Shown: positions 15,637 through 23,019, counted from the stretch's first letter. The stretch is DNA of 36,652 nucleotides from JAVVTR01 sp036653535 (GCA_036653535.1 JAVVTR010000023.1:1-36652); one strand, 5' to 3'. Translations and numbers: made by a program. The notes: generated by a model not told the origin, from the letters alone.

Positions 15637-17043
15637 TTAATGTTTATTTTTTTTAATGCTAAAATCTTTTTCATTTTTAAAAATATCCTCACCCCATATG
15701 GTTTTAAATATATCTACTCTTTCCTCTGCCTGCATATTTCCCTTTTCTTCTAAATAAGTTTGTAAAAAAACACAATTTTTAAGTTCCGCCCTATCGTTTG
15801 CAATATCTTCTGCAAAGGCCAAACAAGAGGGAGCTCCACAAACACCACAGTCCTTTTGAGGAAGCAAACGTAAGGTTTCTCGTATATGCTCCATTTTCTG
15901 CATAGCCACTTGTAGATCCTTATCTAATTTCATCATGGAACGTGGCAAAACCTTATTGGTGGTTAGTCTATTTTTAATACTTTCCCATATTTCCTTGTCC
16001 AATCCTGGATGTGTATTTTGAGCCTGCATAGAAGCCGATAAAAAGGCCCTATTACGCATTTCTTCTGCAATTAAAAAACGAAGCCCTCTTACTAAAACGC
16101 CTCCTGAACACCCTTTTGCACACCCTTTCAATTCAAGAAAATCCACATTTGAATCTTCTATATCTTCTAATTTCTCTAAATAATCACTAATATGCTCAAT
16201 GCCATCTATAGACAAACTACGTCCTACGGCATAACGGCTTTCCCCTTCAGGAAGAGACCACAGCAAACCTTTAGGCGATATATAGTCTCTTGGATCGGCT
16301 CTGTTCTCTTCTGTGGGTAATTTCCCTTTACGATTCTTTATATCTTTTAAAATGCGATTAAAAAGAAAATCCATATTAATCACCCCTTGGATTTCCGATT
16401 TTTCCTCTCCTACCGGCGTTTTTATAGCAGCTATTTTAGCAGCACAAGGCGTTACATAAAATAAGCCAATTTCATTTTCAGCAGCCCCTTCTCTAAGCAA
16501 CTTTTGTTTATAATACATTGCGGCCACCTCCGAGGGCTGTTTTAGCAGCATCATATTCCCCGTTAAAGCCGGGAACTTAACTTGTATAAGACGAACCACC
16601 GCTGGACAAAAAGTAGATATTAATGGCTTTATATCCGCATGCTCCTTAACATAAGCTATCTGCTCTTCTGCCAATAAATCCACCACCTGCTCTATTTCAA
16701 AAACATGAGTAAAGCCCAAAGACATTAAACTTTCCCTTATTTCACTTGGAGAAATATCTCTCTTAAGCTGATCACTAAACTGGGCCATAAAAACGGCAGG
16801 TAAGAGAACCACCCTATAATCATACTGAAAGATGGTGTTAAAATCGTCTTGGGCCACATCTATGGCTGTCATAGGGCAAACAATATAACAATGACCACAA
16901 TCTATACAACGATTAGGATAAAGTTTTGCCTTACCATTAGAAATGCGAATGGCTTCGGTTACACAACTACGCATACAATGCGAACAACCTATGCAACGCA
17001 AAGTATCTATATGTAAAGCATGATAAAAAAAAGGTTCTTCCAT
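15637..17043 (-). CDS. [FeFe]-hydrogenase-like Fe-S protein, probably sensory
   Basis: A 468-residue soluble protein. Two ferredoxin [4Fe-4S] sites lie at C17/C20/C23/C27 and C46/C49/C52/C56. The H-cluster-type domain (about 75-330) keeps the four cysteines that would hold the cubane of an H cluster: C146 (TFCP), C200 (TPCAAK), C308 and C312 (GCAKGCSGG). In catalytic hydrogenases the first motif is TSCCP; here the proton-relay cysteine position is F145, and the glutamate after MPCxxK is alanine. A further [4Fe-4S] site is formed near the C-terminus by C399/C402/C407/C424 (DCGVCGAPSC). The C-terminal tail is charged. The protein is therefore unlikely to be a fast hydrogenase and more likely a redox or H2 sensor, or an electron-transfer protein. 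It lies between the RsbW-like ATPase and DRTGG genes. No NAD-binding or PAS domain is visible. Confidence 0.85.
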   Translation of the reverse strand: MEEPFFYHALHIDTLRCIGCSHCMRSCVTEAIRISNGKAKLYPNRCIDCGHCYIVCPMTAIDVAQDDFNTIFQYDYRVVLLPAVFMAQFSDQLKRDISPSEIRESLMSLGFTHVFEIEQVVDLLAEEQIAYVKEHADIKPLISTFCPAVVRLIQVKFPALTGNMMLLKQPSEVAAMYYKQKLLREGAAENEIGLFYVTPCAAKIAAIKTPVGEEKSEIQGVINMDFLFNRILKDIKNRKGKLPTEENRADPRDYISPKGLLWSLPEGESRYAVGRSLSIDGIEHISDYLEKLEDIEDSNVDFLELKGCAKGCSGGVLVRGLRFLIAEEMRNRAFLSASMQAQNTHPGLDKEIWESIKNRLTTNKVLPRSMMKLDKDLQVAMQKMEHIRETLRLLPQKDCGVCGAPSCLAFAEDIANDRAELKNCVFLQTYLEEKGNMQAEERVDIFKTIWGEDIFKNEKDFSIKKNKH

Positions 17044-17106
17044 ACCATATAATTATTAAGAATCCGAACAAACTACATAAAATCCTTCCATATCCATAAA
17101 AGTCTT

Positions 17107-17523
17107 CTAATTTTTAAAATACACGGTCAATTCCACCGTAGTACCTTCTCCAACCTTACTACTAATATTTAACTTATCTGCATTATTTTTCATATTGGGC
17201 AAACCCATTCCTGCTCCAAAGCCCATTTCTCTAACGGTAGGGGAAGCCGTAGAATATCCCTCTTGCATCGCTCGCTCTATATCCGCTATTCCCGGTCCTT
17301 GATCCGCTAAAACAATATTTATTTTTTCTTCATCTATTTTTACGGTAATAACTCCTTTATAAGCATGTGCCACAATATTCACTTCCGCCTCATACATGCC
17401 AATAACTACCCTTTTAATAATGGAAGACTCTATATCCAATTGTTTTAATATTTTCTTGACCGCACTGGAAGCGGCTCCCGCATTGGAAAAATCTCCTCCC
17501 TCCACATAATATTCAAAATTCAT
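17107..17523 (-). CDS. RsbW/SpoIIAB-like ATP-binding protein
   Basis: A 138-residue serine-kinase-type GHKL ATPase like the anti-sigma factors RsbW and SpoIIAB. N box EAEVNIVAHAYKG (about 45-57), G1 box DQGPGIAD (about 73-80), and the lid plus G2 box GFGAGMGLPNMKNNAD (about 101-116) are intact, followed by the terminal strand GTTVELTV. No partner anti-anti-sigma (STAS) gene is nearby; its neighbours are a DRTGG gene and the hydrogenase-like gene, which are the best candidates as partners. It could act as a kinase or ATP-dependent switch reading the state of the Fe-S protein; that is inference. Confidence 0.85.
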   Translation of the reverse strand: MNFEYYVEGGDFSNAGAASSAVKKILKQLDIESSIIKRVVIGMYEAEVNIVAHAYKGVITVKIDEEKINIVLADQGPGIADIERAMQEGYSTASPTVREMGFGAGMGLPNMKNNADKLNISSKVGEGTTVELTVYFKN

Positions 17524-17603
17524 ACTTTTTATTTTATTGGATAAAGCCCCAAAATGAGGGCTAAGCGTTTTCTACTATTTTCATCTTTAGCAATCTCGTA
17601 AAT

Positions 17604-17957
17604 TTAATAAATTGGAGGCAAACCCGCTTTCCACAATAAACCTGCAGCCCTATACATGGAATACGGACTTTCCATAAGTACCATTTGATTTTCTTCTGCC
17701 AATGCTATCATTTCCGGGCTTGTTTTTTTTCCTCTTACAAACAAAACAAACTTTATCTCCGACATCTCGGCCGTTCGTATAGCCTGTATATTAGACAAAC
17801 CCGTGATAAGCAATAATTTTTTTCCGGCATTTTCTCCTAAAGTCAACACATCGCTCATTAAATCAGAAGCAAATGCATACTCTAAAGACTGTTCCATTCT
17901 TTCTTCTCCGCACATTATGTGGGCATTGAGTAACAATAATAAATCTTTTACTTTCAT
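17604..17957 (-). CDS. DRTGG-like protein, first gene of the module
   Basis: A 117-residue protein with the DRTGG-like plan: N-terminal MKVKDLLLLLNAHIMCGEE, a central YAFASDLMSDVLTLGENAGK (about 27-46), LLITGLSNIQAIRTAEM and EIKFVLFVRGKKTS strands, and the C-terminal ESPYSMYRAAGLLWKAG. It resembles the other DRTGG gene of the module (15281-15631) but has about the divergence of an old duplicate. It opens the six-gene unit. Its start codon lies inside a conserved hairpin element that is also found before the thioredoxin-like lipoprotein gene at 29757, so its translation may be controlled in the leader. Confidence 0.75.
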   Translation of the reverse strand: MKVKDLLLLLNAHIMCGEERMEQSLEYAFASDLMSDVLTLGENAGKKLLLITGLSNIQAIRTAEMSEIKFVLFVRGKKTSPEMIALAEENQMVLMESPYSMYRAAGLLWKAGLPPIY

Positions 17958-18000
17958 AAGAAAATAATTTTAATAAATAGTTCTTATGGAACGCTTGCTT
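17955..18000 (-). promoter_or_regulatory. Leader element copy 1, hairpin including the start codon
   Basis: These 46 bases match 29755-29800 at 41 positions. On the minus strand the arms ATAAGAA (17987-17981) and TTCTTAT (17962-17956) can pair; the second arm covers the A and T of the ATG. Between them is the conserved A+T-rich stretch CTATTTATTAAAATTATT. Upstream, on the minus strand, GAAACGAACA (complement of 18114-18123) is also shared with the second copy. Both copies directly precede a minus-strand gene beginning ATGAAA. A leader control element is inferred. Confidence 0.55.
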
Positions 18001-18287
18001 TAAACAGAAGTTGAACTAAAACGTAGTTTTGAATTTTTCTGAGGCAAGTCATCATCGGCTTTGTCAACTCCATGGGCTTTACCTTCATCCTATTGGCTTC
18101 GTTATTGCACTCCTGTTCGTTTCATAATTTTCATATTGGATTGTAAGCTTTATTTACCAAACATTTAGTAAAATATTAGCAAAAAAAACAAATACGGGAT
18201 TTCCCTTTTATACGAAAGATTCAAAACTACAAAAAAAAACTTGTATAGAAAATATTTTTATGCTACTTTTGCTACTCTTTTTCCCTT
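17958..18287. other. 330-bp intergenic region between the hydrogenase-like module and tRNA-Leu
   Basis: It holds the leader element (17955-18000), about 110 bp of less A+T-rich sequence (18040-18125) with no counterpart at the other leader, and a possible -7 element for the module at 18222-18229 (TAGTTTTG on the minus strand, no matching -33). The tRNA promoter at 18241-18271 faces the other way. If the minus-strand start is near 18215, the module mRNA has a leader of about 260 nt, which contains a tiny reading frame beginning MKRTGVQ at 18125. No larger gene is convincing on either strand. Confidence 0.5.
18241..18271 (+). promoter_or_regulatory. Consensus promoter of the tRNA-Leu pair
   Basis: TTG at 18241-18243, a 20-bp spacer, then TACTTTTG at 18264-18271: a full match to the Bacteroidota promoter. 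Transcription should begin near 18277, about 10 nt before the first tRNA. Confidence 0.8.
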
Positions 18288-18374
18288 GCCCAGGTGGTGG
18301 AATTGGTAGACACGCTACTTTGAGGGGGTAGTGTCGGTTACGACATGCAAGTTCGAGTCTTGTTCTGGGCACCA
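18288..18374 (+). tRNA. tRNA-Leu, anticodon GAG
   Basis: The cloverleaf is complete: acceptor stem GCCCAGG with TTCTGGGC, D-arm GGAATTGGTAGACA, anticodon stem CTACT/GGTAG with loop TTGAGGG (anticodon GAG), the long variable arm of a class II tRNA (GTGTCGGTTACGACAT) and T-arm AGTTCGAGTCT. The discriminator A (18371) is followed by an encoded CCA (18372-18374). It reads CTC and CTT codons. Confidence 0.95.
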
Positions 18375-18410
18375 CGGAGATAAAAAACCAAGCGTCCCCG
18401 TATAAAAGAA

Positions 18411-18494
18411 GCCCAAATGGCGGAATTGGTAGACGTGCTAGTTTCAGGGACTAGTTTTCGCAAGAAAGTGCAGGTTCGAGTCCTGTTTTGGGCA
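18411..18494 (+). tRNA. tRNA-Leu, anticodon CAG
   Basis: A second class II tRNA 36 bp downstream: acceptor GCCCAAA with TTTGGGC, anticodon stem CTAGT/ACTAG with loop TTCAGGG (anticodon CAG), long variable arm (TTTTCGCAAGAAAG) and T-arm GGTTCGAGTCC. It reads CTG. The discriminator A at 18494 is followed by CCCA, so CCA is not encoded and must be added, unlike in the first copy. Both are probably processed from one precursor made by the promoter at 18241-18271. Confidence 0.95.
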
Positions 18495-18515
18495 CCCATC
18501 GATTATCTCTATCTT

Positions 18516-20165
18516 CTACTTTCGCTTACGAAAGAAAATTCCAATCATCATTCCAATAAGAAGCAGAATAGATACACCTAAAAGTAAATGTCCGTAGCGA
18601 TTTTGTGGAGCCAAACTCAATAAGAGAACAGAACCTATAAACAATCCAACCGTCAGTATAGCAGAGATAATACGATATCCCACTTGCCGCAGTGTCTTAT
18701 TAAAATATTCTATATCATTTATTTGAACCTCGTGTTTTATCTTACCCTCTTTAAGTTTATATAAAATTTCATTTACTTGCAAAGGAAAATTTTTAATCAA
18801 CATCCCATAATCGCTTAGGGTATCATAGATGGAGGTTGCAATTTTACGTGGATTATATTGGGTGGCTAATAGCCGTTTTGCATAAGGAAGAATCAAGGGC
18901 GTAAGTGAAATTTCTGGATCTAAATTTCCTGCAAATTTTTGCAAAGTCAATAAGGTTTTAGCCAACATAAATAAACCAGATGGCACTTTTAATTTATGTT
19001 TTATCAAAATACTAATACAAGACTGCATCATATTAGCAAAATTGATATTTTCTAATGGAACCTGCCCCATTTTTTTGATTAACGTACTAAGTTCAAATTC
19101 CAATTCATCGGTTTGATCATAATACTTCTGTCCACATAGTGCTAATAAAGATTTTGCCATAGCTTTAGCATTTTTGTGCAAAAAACTCAATAAAAAATCG
19201 GCAATAAAATTCATTTCTCTCGGACGTAAAACTCCCGTCATTCCAAAGTCTATAAAACAAACTACATTATTATCTTCAATGAAAATATTTCCGGGATGAG
19301 GGTCCCCATGAAAGAAACCTTCTTCCATAATCATTTTTAGCAGAGCATTAGCACCATTAACTGCAATTTGGTGCAAATCTAAACCCTGCGCTTTTAATTT
19401 TTCTATGCTATCGGGCGATATTCCCTGTATTTTCTCCATGATCAATAATCGCCTTGTTGTATACTGACTATAGAGATGAGGAATATGTACGGTAGGATCC
19501 TCCTTGAAAATATGATCAAAGCGACTAATATTTTCCGCTTCATTATAATAATCCAATTCTGAAGTAATTTGAGCAGCAAATTCATTAACAAATCCCGTTA
19601 CATCCATATACGCATACTCCGGATAAGCTTTAACAAATTTACGAACAATAATACGCATCAAATATATATCTAATTTGATTTTGTTCTCTATATGCGGACG
19701 CTGTATTTTGATAATTACATTTTGACCCGAATGCAAGCGAGCTTGATACACCTGTCCTATAGAAGCAGCAGCCAAACAACGGGGATCAAACCATTCGAAA
19801 ACATCTTCTATACTTTCCCCTAATTCATTTTCTATTAGTATTTTAGCAGCAGAGTCTGCAATAGGAAGCACTTGGGACTGTAATTTTTTTAGCTCCGCCC
19901 TAAATCTATCGGAAAGCACATCGGGACGATCGGCTAAAATTTGTCCGAATTTAACATAAGTCGGTCCTAAATCTTCAATAACCGCTCTTAATCTTTCCGG
20001 AGTAGATTTTACTTGACAATGCGCCTGAGGATGCTTACGCAAATGCCGTTTCCCTATAGATGTTTTATAGAACCACTCTCTAAAACCATGTTTTACAAGA
20101 ATTTTTAAAATTTGCAAAAAACGACAAAACTCTAAATAACTGGTATATATATGTAAAAGTTTCAT
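18516..20165 (-). CDS. UbiB/AarF (ABC1) family atypical kinase
   Basis: A 549-residue membrane-linked member of the UbiB/COQ8 family, ATPases that support isoprenoid quinone synthesis or lipid handling. The N-terminal KxGQ motif is YVKFGQ (K72-Q75), the alanine-rich loop AAASIGQV (132-139), the ATP-binding lysine probably K153 (VIIKIQRP), the catalytic loop FHGDPHPGN and the metal-binding DFG (CFIDFGMTG). Two membrane helices close the protein (about 500-520 and 525-545), followed by RKRK. In an anaerobe without ubiquinone a role in menaquinone supply is a guess. The small coiled-coil gene upstream (76 bp gap) is on the same strand. The tRNA-Leu genes run towards its 3' end from the other side. 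Confidence 0.9.
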   Translation of the reverse strand: MKLLHIYTSYLEFCRFLQILKILVKHGFREWFYKTSIGKRHLRKHPQAHCQVKSTPERLRAVIEDLGPTYVKFGQILADRPDVLSDRFRAELKKLQSQVLPIADSAAKILIENELGESIEDVFEWFDPRCLAAASIGQVYQARLHSGQNVIIKIQRPHIENKIKLDIYLMRIIVRKFVKAYPEYAYMDVTGFVNEFAAQITSELDYYNEAENISRFDHIFKEDPTVHIPHLYSQYTTRRLLIMEKIQGISPDSIEKLKAQGLDLHQIAVNGANALLKMIMEEGFFHGDPHPGNIFIEDNNVVCFIDFGMTGVLRPREMNFIADFLLSFLHKNAKAMAKSLLALCGQKYYDQTDELEFELSTLIKKMGQVPLENINFANMMQSCISILIKHKLKVPSGLFMLAKTLLTLQKFAGNLDPEISLTPLILPYAKRLLATQYNPRKIATSIYDTLSDYGMLIKNFPLQVNEILYKLKEGKIKHEVQINDIEYFNKTLRQVGYRIISAILTVGLFIGSVLLLSLAPQNRYGHLLLGVSILLLIGMMIGIFFRKRK

Positions 20166-20241
20166 ATTTCTTTATTTTCCGTATTTTGATCCACAATAAA
20201 TTTCGATAACACCATGGAAAAGACATCCTACGATGGCTTGC

Positions 20242-20595
20242 CTATACACCTTCTTCTTGATGAATTATTTTTTCTAAATTTTGATTCAATTTTTCTATAT
20301 TTTGATTCAATTTTTCTATATTTTGATTCAATTTTTCTATATCTTCTTTGCTTATTTTAGCTTCCACCAATACATCCGACTCTGGTTTTAGAGATTCTAC
20401 GAAAGCAGAATACGATAATTCTTCTCTAAGAGAATTTAATCCAGAAAGTATATGCTCACTTATTTCTTTACTTTGATCTGCATCTTTTCCGGTGTATTTT
20501 TCCAAAACACTGCTAAATTTGTCTATAAAAATCTCTCTCTCTTCCACCGTAGCCAACAAAGCCGATCTTAACGCCCAATTTAATTTACTATTCAT
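20242..20595 (-). CDS. Small coiled-coil protein with heptad tandem repeats
   Basis: A 117-residue protein of unknown function. The N-terminal two thirds (MNSKLNWALRSALLATVEEREIF...) is helical with no recognised motif; the shape recalls small phasin-like or polyhydroxyalkanoate-associated helices, but I cannot support that. The C-terminus repeats IEKLNQN in register, a perfect heptad with Ile and Leu in the a and d positions, so this end should form a parallel coiled coil. The repeat comes from three identical 21-bp units in the DNA. It is upstream of and on the same strand as the UbiB-like gene, which suggests a joint function. A -7 element TAACTTTG (complement of 20638-20645) lies 43 bp upstream. 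Confidence 0.75.
   Translation of the reverse strand: MNSKLNWALRSALLATVEEREIFIDKFSSVLEKYTGKDADQSKEISEHILSGLNSLREELSYSAFVESLKPESDVLVEAKISKEDIEKLNQNIEKLNQNIEKLNQNLEKIIHQEEGV
20279..20341. repeat. Three perfect tandem 21-bp units inside the coiled-coil gene
   Basis: Units 20279-20299, 20300-20320 and 20321-20341 are identical 21-mers beginning TTTTGATTC. The unit length is a multiple of three, so each adds one heptad (IEKLNQN on the minus strand). Such arrays change copy number by slippage without breaking the frame. Confidence 0.9.
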
Positions 20596-20637
20596 CTATC
20601 TTTTATATACTATAAACCCATTTCTTATTTGAACTTC

Positions 20638-20684
20638 CAAAGTTAATGAAAATTTTTTACACTCGTTTTTTTTTCTTATCTTTG
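20638..20684. promoter_or_regulatory. Divergent -7 elements for the coiled-coil and TPR genes
   Basis: On the minus strand TAACTTTG (complement of 20638-20645) faces the coiled-coil gene, with a start near 20631. On the plus strand TATCTTTG (20677-20684) faces the TPR gene, with a start near 20690 and a leader of about 15 nt. Neither has a TTG at the standard distance; runs of T occupy the -33 region. Confidence 0.6.
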
Positions 20685-20704
20685 CGCCTAAATTTTGAAG
20701 TAGT

Positions 20705-21388
20705 ATGGCACAACAAGACGAAAACACCCCTTTAGAAAACGTAGAATCCACTTTTGGAAAAATAGAATTTTTCCTCGAACGACATCAGAAATTATTGATA
20801 TACATAGTATCCGCTATCATTTTGCTTGTTGGCGCTTATTTTGGTATAAAATATTTATACATTGAGCCTCAAGAAAAAACAGCCTCTACTGAGATGTTTT
20901 ATGCAGAACGCTATTTTGAAATGGACTCTGCACAATTAGCACTAAATGGAGATGGTCAGCACTTAGGTTTTTTAGATATTATTGATAATTACAGTATTAC
21001 AAATTCTGCTAATTTGGCTCATTACTATGTGGGAATGATTTACTTACACACTGCTAAATTTGAACCAGCCACTACCTACCTTAAAAAATTCAAAACTTCC
21101 GATCCTATTTTGTATTGTCTTACCAAACAAGCTATTGGAGATGCATATTTGGAAATGGATCAAAAGGAAGAGGCCTTAAAATATTATACAGAAGGCACCA
21201 AAAAATATAAAAATGAAATAATAACTCCAGGCATTATGATGCGAGCCGGCTTTGTATGCGAACAACTAAAAAAATACGAGGAAGCTCTTACCTTTTACAA
21301 AGCAATTCAACAAGATTACACCAAATCTCAGGAAGCACGAGAAATGGATAAATACATCGCTCGTATAGAACAGTTAAAAAGCAAATAA
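20705..21388 (+). CDS. Membrane-anchored TPR protein (YfgM-like)
   Basis: A 227-residue protein with a cytoplasmic N-terminus (1-29), one membrane helix (about 30-52, LLIYIVSAIILLVGAYFGI) and a periplasmic helical part made of tetratricopeptide repeats (for example NLAHYYVGMIYLHTAKFEPATTYLKKF, CLTKQAIGDAYLEMDQKEEALKYY and MMRAGFVCEQLKKYEEALTFYKAI). The plan is that of YfgM-like ancillary proteins of the Sec translocon, which help periplasmic folding, but sequence alone shows only an anchored TPR scaffold. It has its own promoter and an intrinsic terminator, so it is a single-gene unit. Confidence 0.85.
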   Translation: MAQQDENTPLENVESTFGKIEFFLERHQKLLIYIVSAIILLVGAYFGIKYLYIEPQEKTASTEMFYAERYFEMDSAQLALNGDGQHLGFLDIIDNYSITNSANLAHYYVGMIYLHTAKFEPATTYLKKFKTSDPILYCLTKQAIGDAYLEMDQKEEALKYYTEGTKKYKNEIITPGIMMRAGFVCEQLKKYEEALTFYKAIQQDYTKSQEAREMDKYIARIEQLKSK

Positions 21389-21412
21389 AATATTTTTTTA
21401 ATAGATGTATAG

Positions 21413-21446
21413 CCGTCTCAAAATACATAATGAGACGGTTTTTTTT
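21413..21446 (+). terminator. Intrinsic terminator of the TPR gene
   Basis: CCGTCTCA (21413-21420) pairs with TGAGACGG (21431-21438) around a 10-nt loop and is followed by eight T (21439-21446). Confidence 0.9.
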
Positions 21447-21474
21447 ATCTATAACTCTTTAATATTTACAATTT

Positions 21475-21963
21475 ATGTCGAGCGAACAGCATCCCTTATC
21501 GAACTACAATAAAAGCAGCATACCCGATGCATCTAAATTTCATTTTGCCGTAGTCGTTTCCCAATGGAATTCTACTATCACAGATGCCTTAATGAATGGT
21601 TGTACCAAAATACTACAACAATCCGGCACACCCAAGAACCACATTCACCTTTATCCGGTTCCCGGCAGCTTTGAATTATCGACCGCTGCCGCTTGGCTTG
21701 CACAGCAAAAAGAAATAGATGCCATTATATGCTTAGGTTGTGTTATACAAGGTCACACCCGCCATTTCGATTTTATTTGTCAAGCCGTTGCAAACGGACT
21801 TACACAAGTAGGAATACAAAGCGGAAAACCTGTTGTATTTGGCGTTCTTACAACCAATGATCAAACACAAGCCGAAGAAAGATCCGGTGGTCGTTTAGGA
21901 AACAAAGGAGAAGAAGCCGCTGTAACCGCCATAAAAATGCTGGATCTAAAAAAATCCATCTAA
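21475..21963 (+). CDS. ribH: 6,7-dimethyl-8-ribityllumazine synthase
   Basis: A 162-residue lumazine synthase, the next-to-last enzyme of riboflavin synthesis, condensing 5-amino-6-ribitylamino-uracil with 3,4-dihydroxy-2-butanone 4-phosphate in an icosahedral or pentameric shell. Motifs: FAVVVSQWN for the N-terminal strand, PVPGSFELSTAAAWLA, GCVIQGHTRHFDFICQAVANGL with the catalytic histidine, VVFGVLTTNDQTQAEERSGG, and the C-terminal helix NKGEEAAVTAIKML. It supplies FAD and FMN, needed among others by the flavoprotein of the Hdr-like operon. Other rib genes are not in the window. It starts 29 bp after the terminator of the TPR gene and its promoter is not clear. Confidence 0.96.
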   Translation: MSSEQHPLSNYNKSSIPDASKFHFAVVVSQWNSTITDALMNGCTKILQQSGTPKNHIHLYPVPGSFELSTAAAWLAQQKEIDAIICLGCVIQGHTRHFDFICQAVANGLTQVGIQSGKPVVFGVLTTNDQTQAEERSGGRLGNKGEEAAVTAIKMLDLKKSI

Positions 21964-22032
21964 GATTTTGCTAAATGAACGAAGCAACTTCTTGGAAATT
22001 ATTTAATTTTCTCTATATCCAAGCTCGAAATT

Positions 22033-23019
22033 ATGTCTGAAAACATCCTATTCATGGGTACTCCGGAATTTGCTTCGGAATGCTTAAAAAGTTTAGTCGA
22101 AGCGAATATGAACGTGGTTGCGGTAGTAACTATTCCCGACAAAGCCACCGGAAGAGGACAAAAGACCCATATTTCTCCAGTGAAAGCATATGCCTTACAA
22201 CAAGGCATACCCATTCTTCAGCCTCTTAAATTAAAAGACCCTGCTTTTTTAGAAGAACTATCATCCTATCAAGCAGATCTTCAAATTGTAGTAGCTTTTC
22301 GCATGCTTCCCTTTGAAGTTTGGAACATGCCTCGATTAGGCACTTTTAATTTACACGCCTCCCTTTTACCAAAATATAGGGGAGCAGCCCCTATTCAACG
22401 ATCTATTTGGAATGGAGAAACAGAAACCGGAGTAACGACCTTCCTTTTAGATAAAGATATAGATACTGGAGATATTCTTTATCAAGAGAAAGTTTCTATT
22501 GAACCGACCGACAATGCAGGAAGTTTACATGATAAACTATTAAGCATTGGCGCTCCCTTAGTGGTTAAAACTGCCAAAGATTTATTTCAAAACCGAATAC
22601 CACGACACACACAAAATACAACCTCCATAGACCATTTGCCCTCTGCACCAAAAATATTCAAAGAAGATTGTTATTTAAACTTTGGGGAAACAGCGGAATT
22701 ATTAGCTTTAAAAATCCGAGCGCTTTCGCCATATCCAGGATCTATTGCTTGTTTAAAAAGTTCTAAAACAGGCCAAATAATCCCCCTTAAAATTTACGAA
22801 AGCAGTGTTTCTGAAAATTTACCAAAAACTTATCAACAAGGAACGCTTCTCTCTGACAATAAGCACTTTCTAAAAATCGTTTGCAAAAACGGAAGCTCTA
22901 TTTCCTTAAAAAAGCTACAACTCCCTGGTAAAAAGATACTTAGCATAGAGGAGTTTTTAAGAGGTTTTCCTTTGGATTCTCTGCATCCTTTTTGTTGTGT
23001 GGACGTTATGAACAACTAA
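22033..23019 (+). CDS. fmt: Methionyl-tRNA formyltransferase
   Basis: A 328-residue enzyme that formylates Met-tRNAi from 10-formyl-tetrahydrofolate before initiation. N-terminal domain: FMGTPEFASECL (7-18), PDKATGRGQK (35-44), the catalytic block FNLHASLLPKYRGAAPIQ (about 104-121) and LLDKDIDTGDIL with the essential aspartate (about 138-149). The C-terminal OB-fold domain (about 205-310) contains ALSPYPGSIA. The length is normal for the family. It lies 69 bp after ribH and may share its transcript. Confidence 0.96.
   Translation: MSENILFMGTPEFASECLKSLVEANMNVVAVVTIPDKATGRGQKTHISPVKAYALQQGIPILQPLKLKDPAFLEELSSYQADLQIVVAFRMLPFEVWNMPRLGTFNLHASLLPKYRGAAPIQRSIWNGETETGVTTFLLDKDIDTGDILYQEKVSIEPTDNAGSLHDKLLSIGAPLVVKTAKDLFQNRIPRHTQNTTSIDHLPSAPKIFKEDCYLNFGETAELLALKIRALSPYPGSIACLKSSKTGQIIPLKIYESSVSENLPKTYQQGTLLSDNKHFLKIVCKNGSSISLKKLQLPGKKILSIEEFLRGFPLDSLHPFCCVDVMNN

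Noticed and set aside
15637..17043. Active [FeFe] hydrogenase
   Set aside because: The proton-relay cysteine and the glutamate after the second motif are missing, and no maturation genes are in view.
18033..18146. Plus-strand frame with a hydrophobic stretch (from ATG 18072: MGFTFILLASLLHSC)
   Set aside because: Only 24 codons from the ATG, no promoter, and on the strand opposite to the leader of the hydrogenase-like module. It resembles a membrane helix or lipoprotein signal but may be chance.
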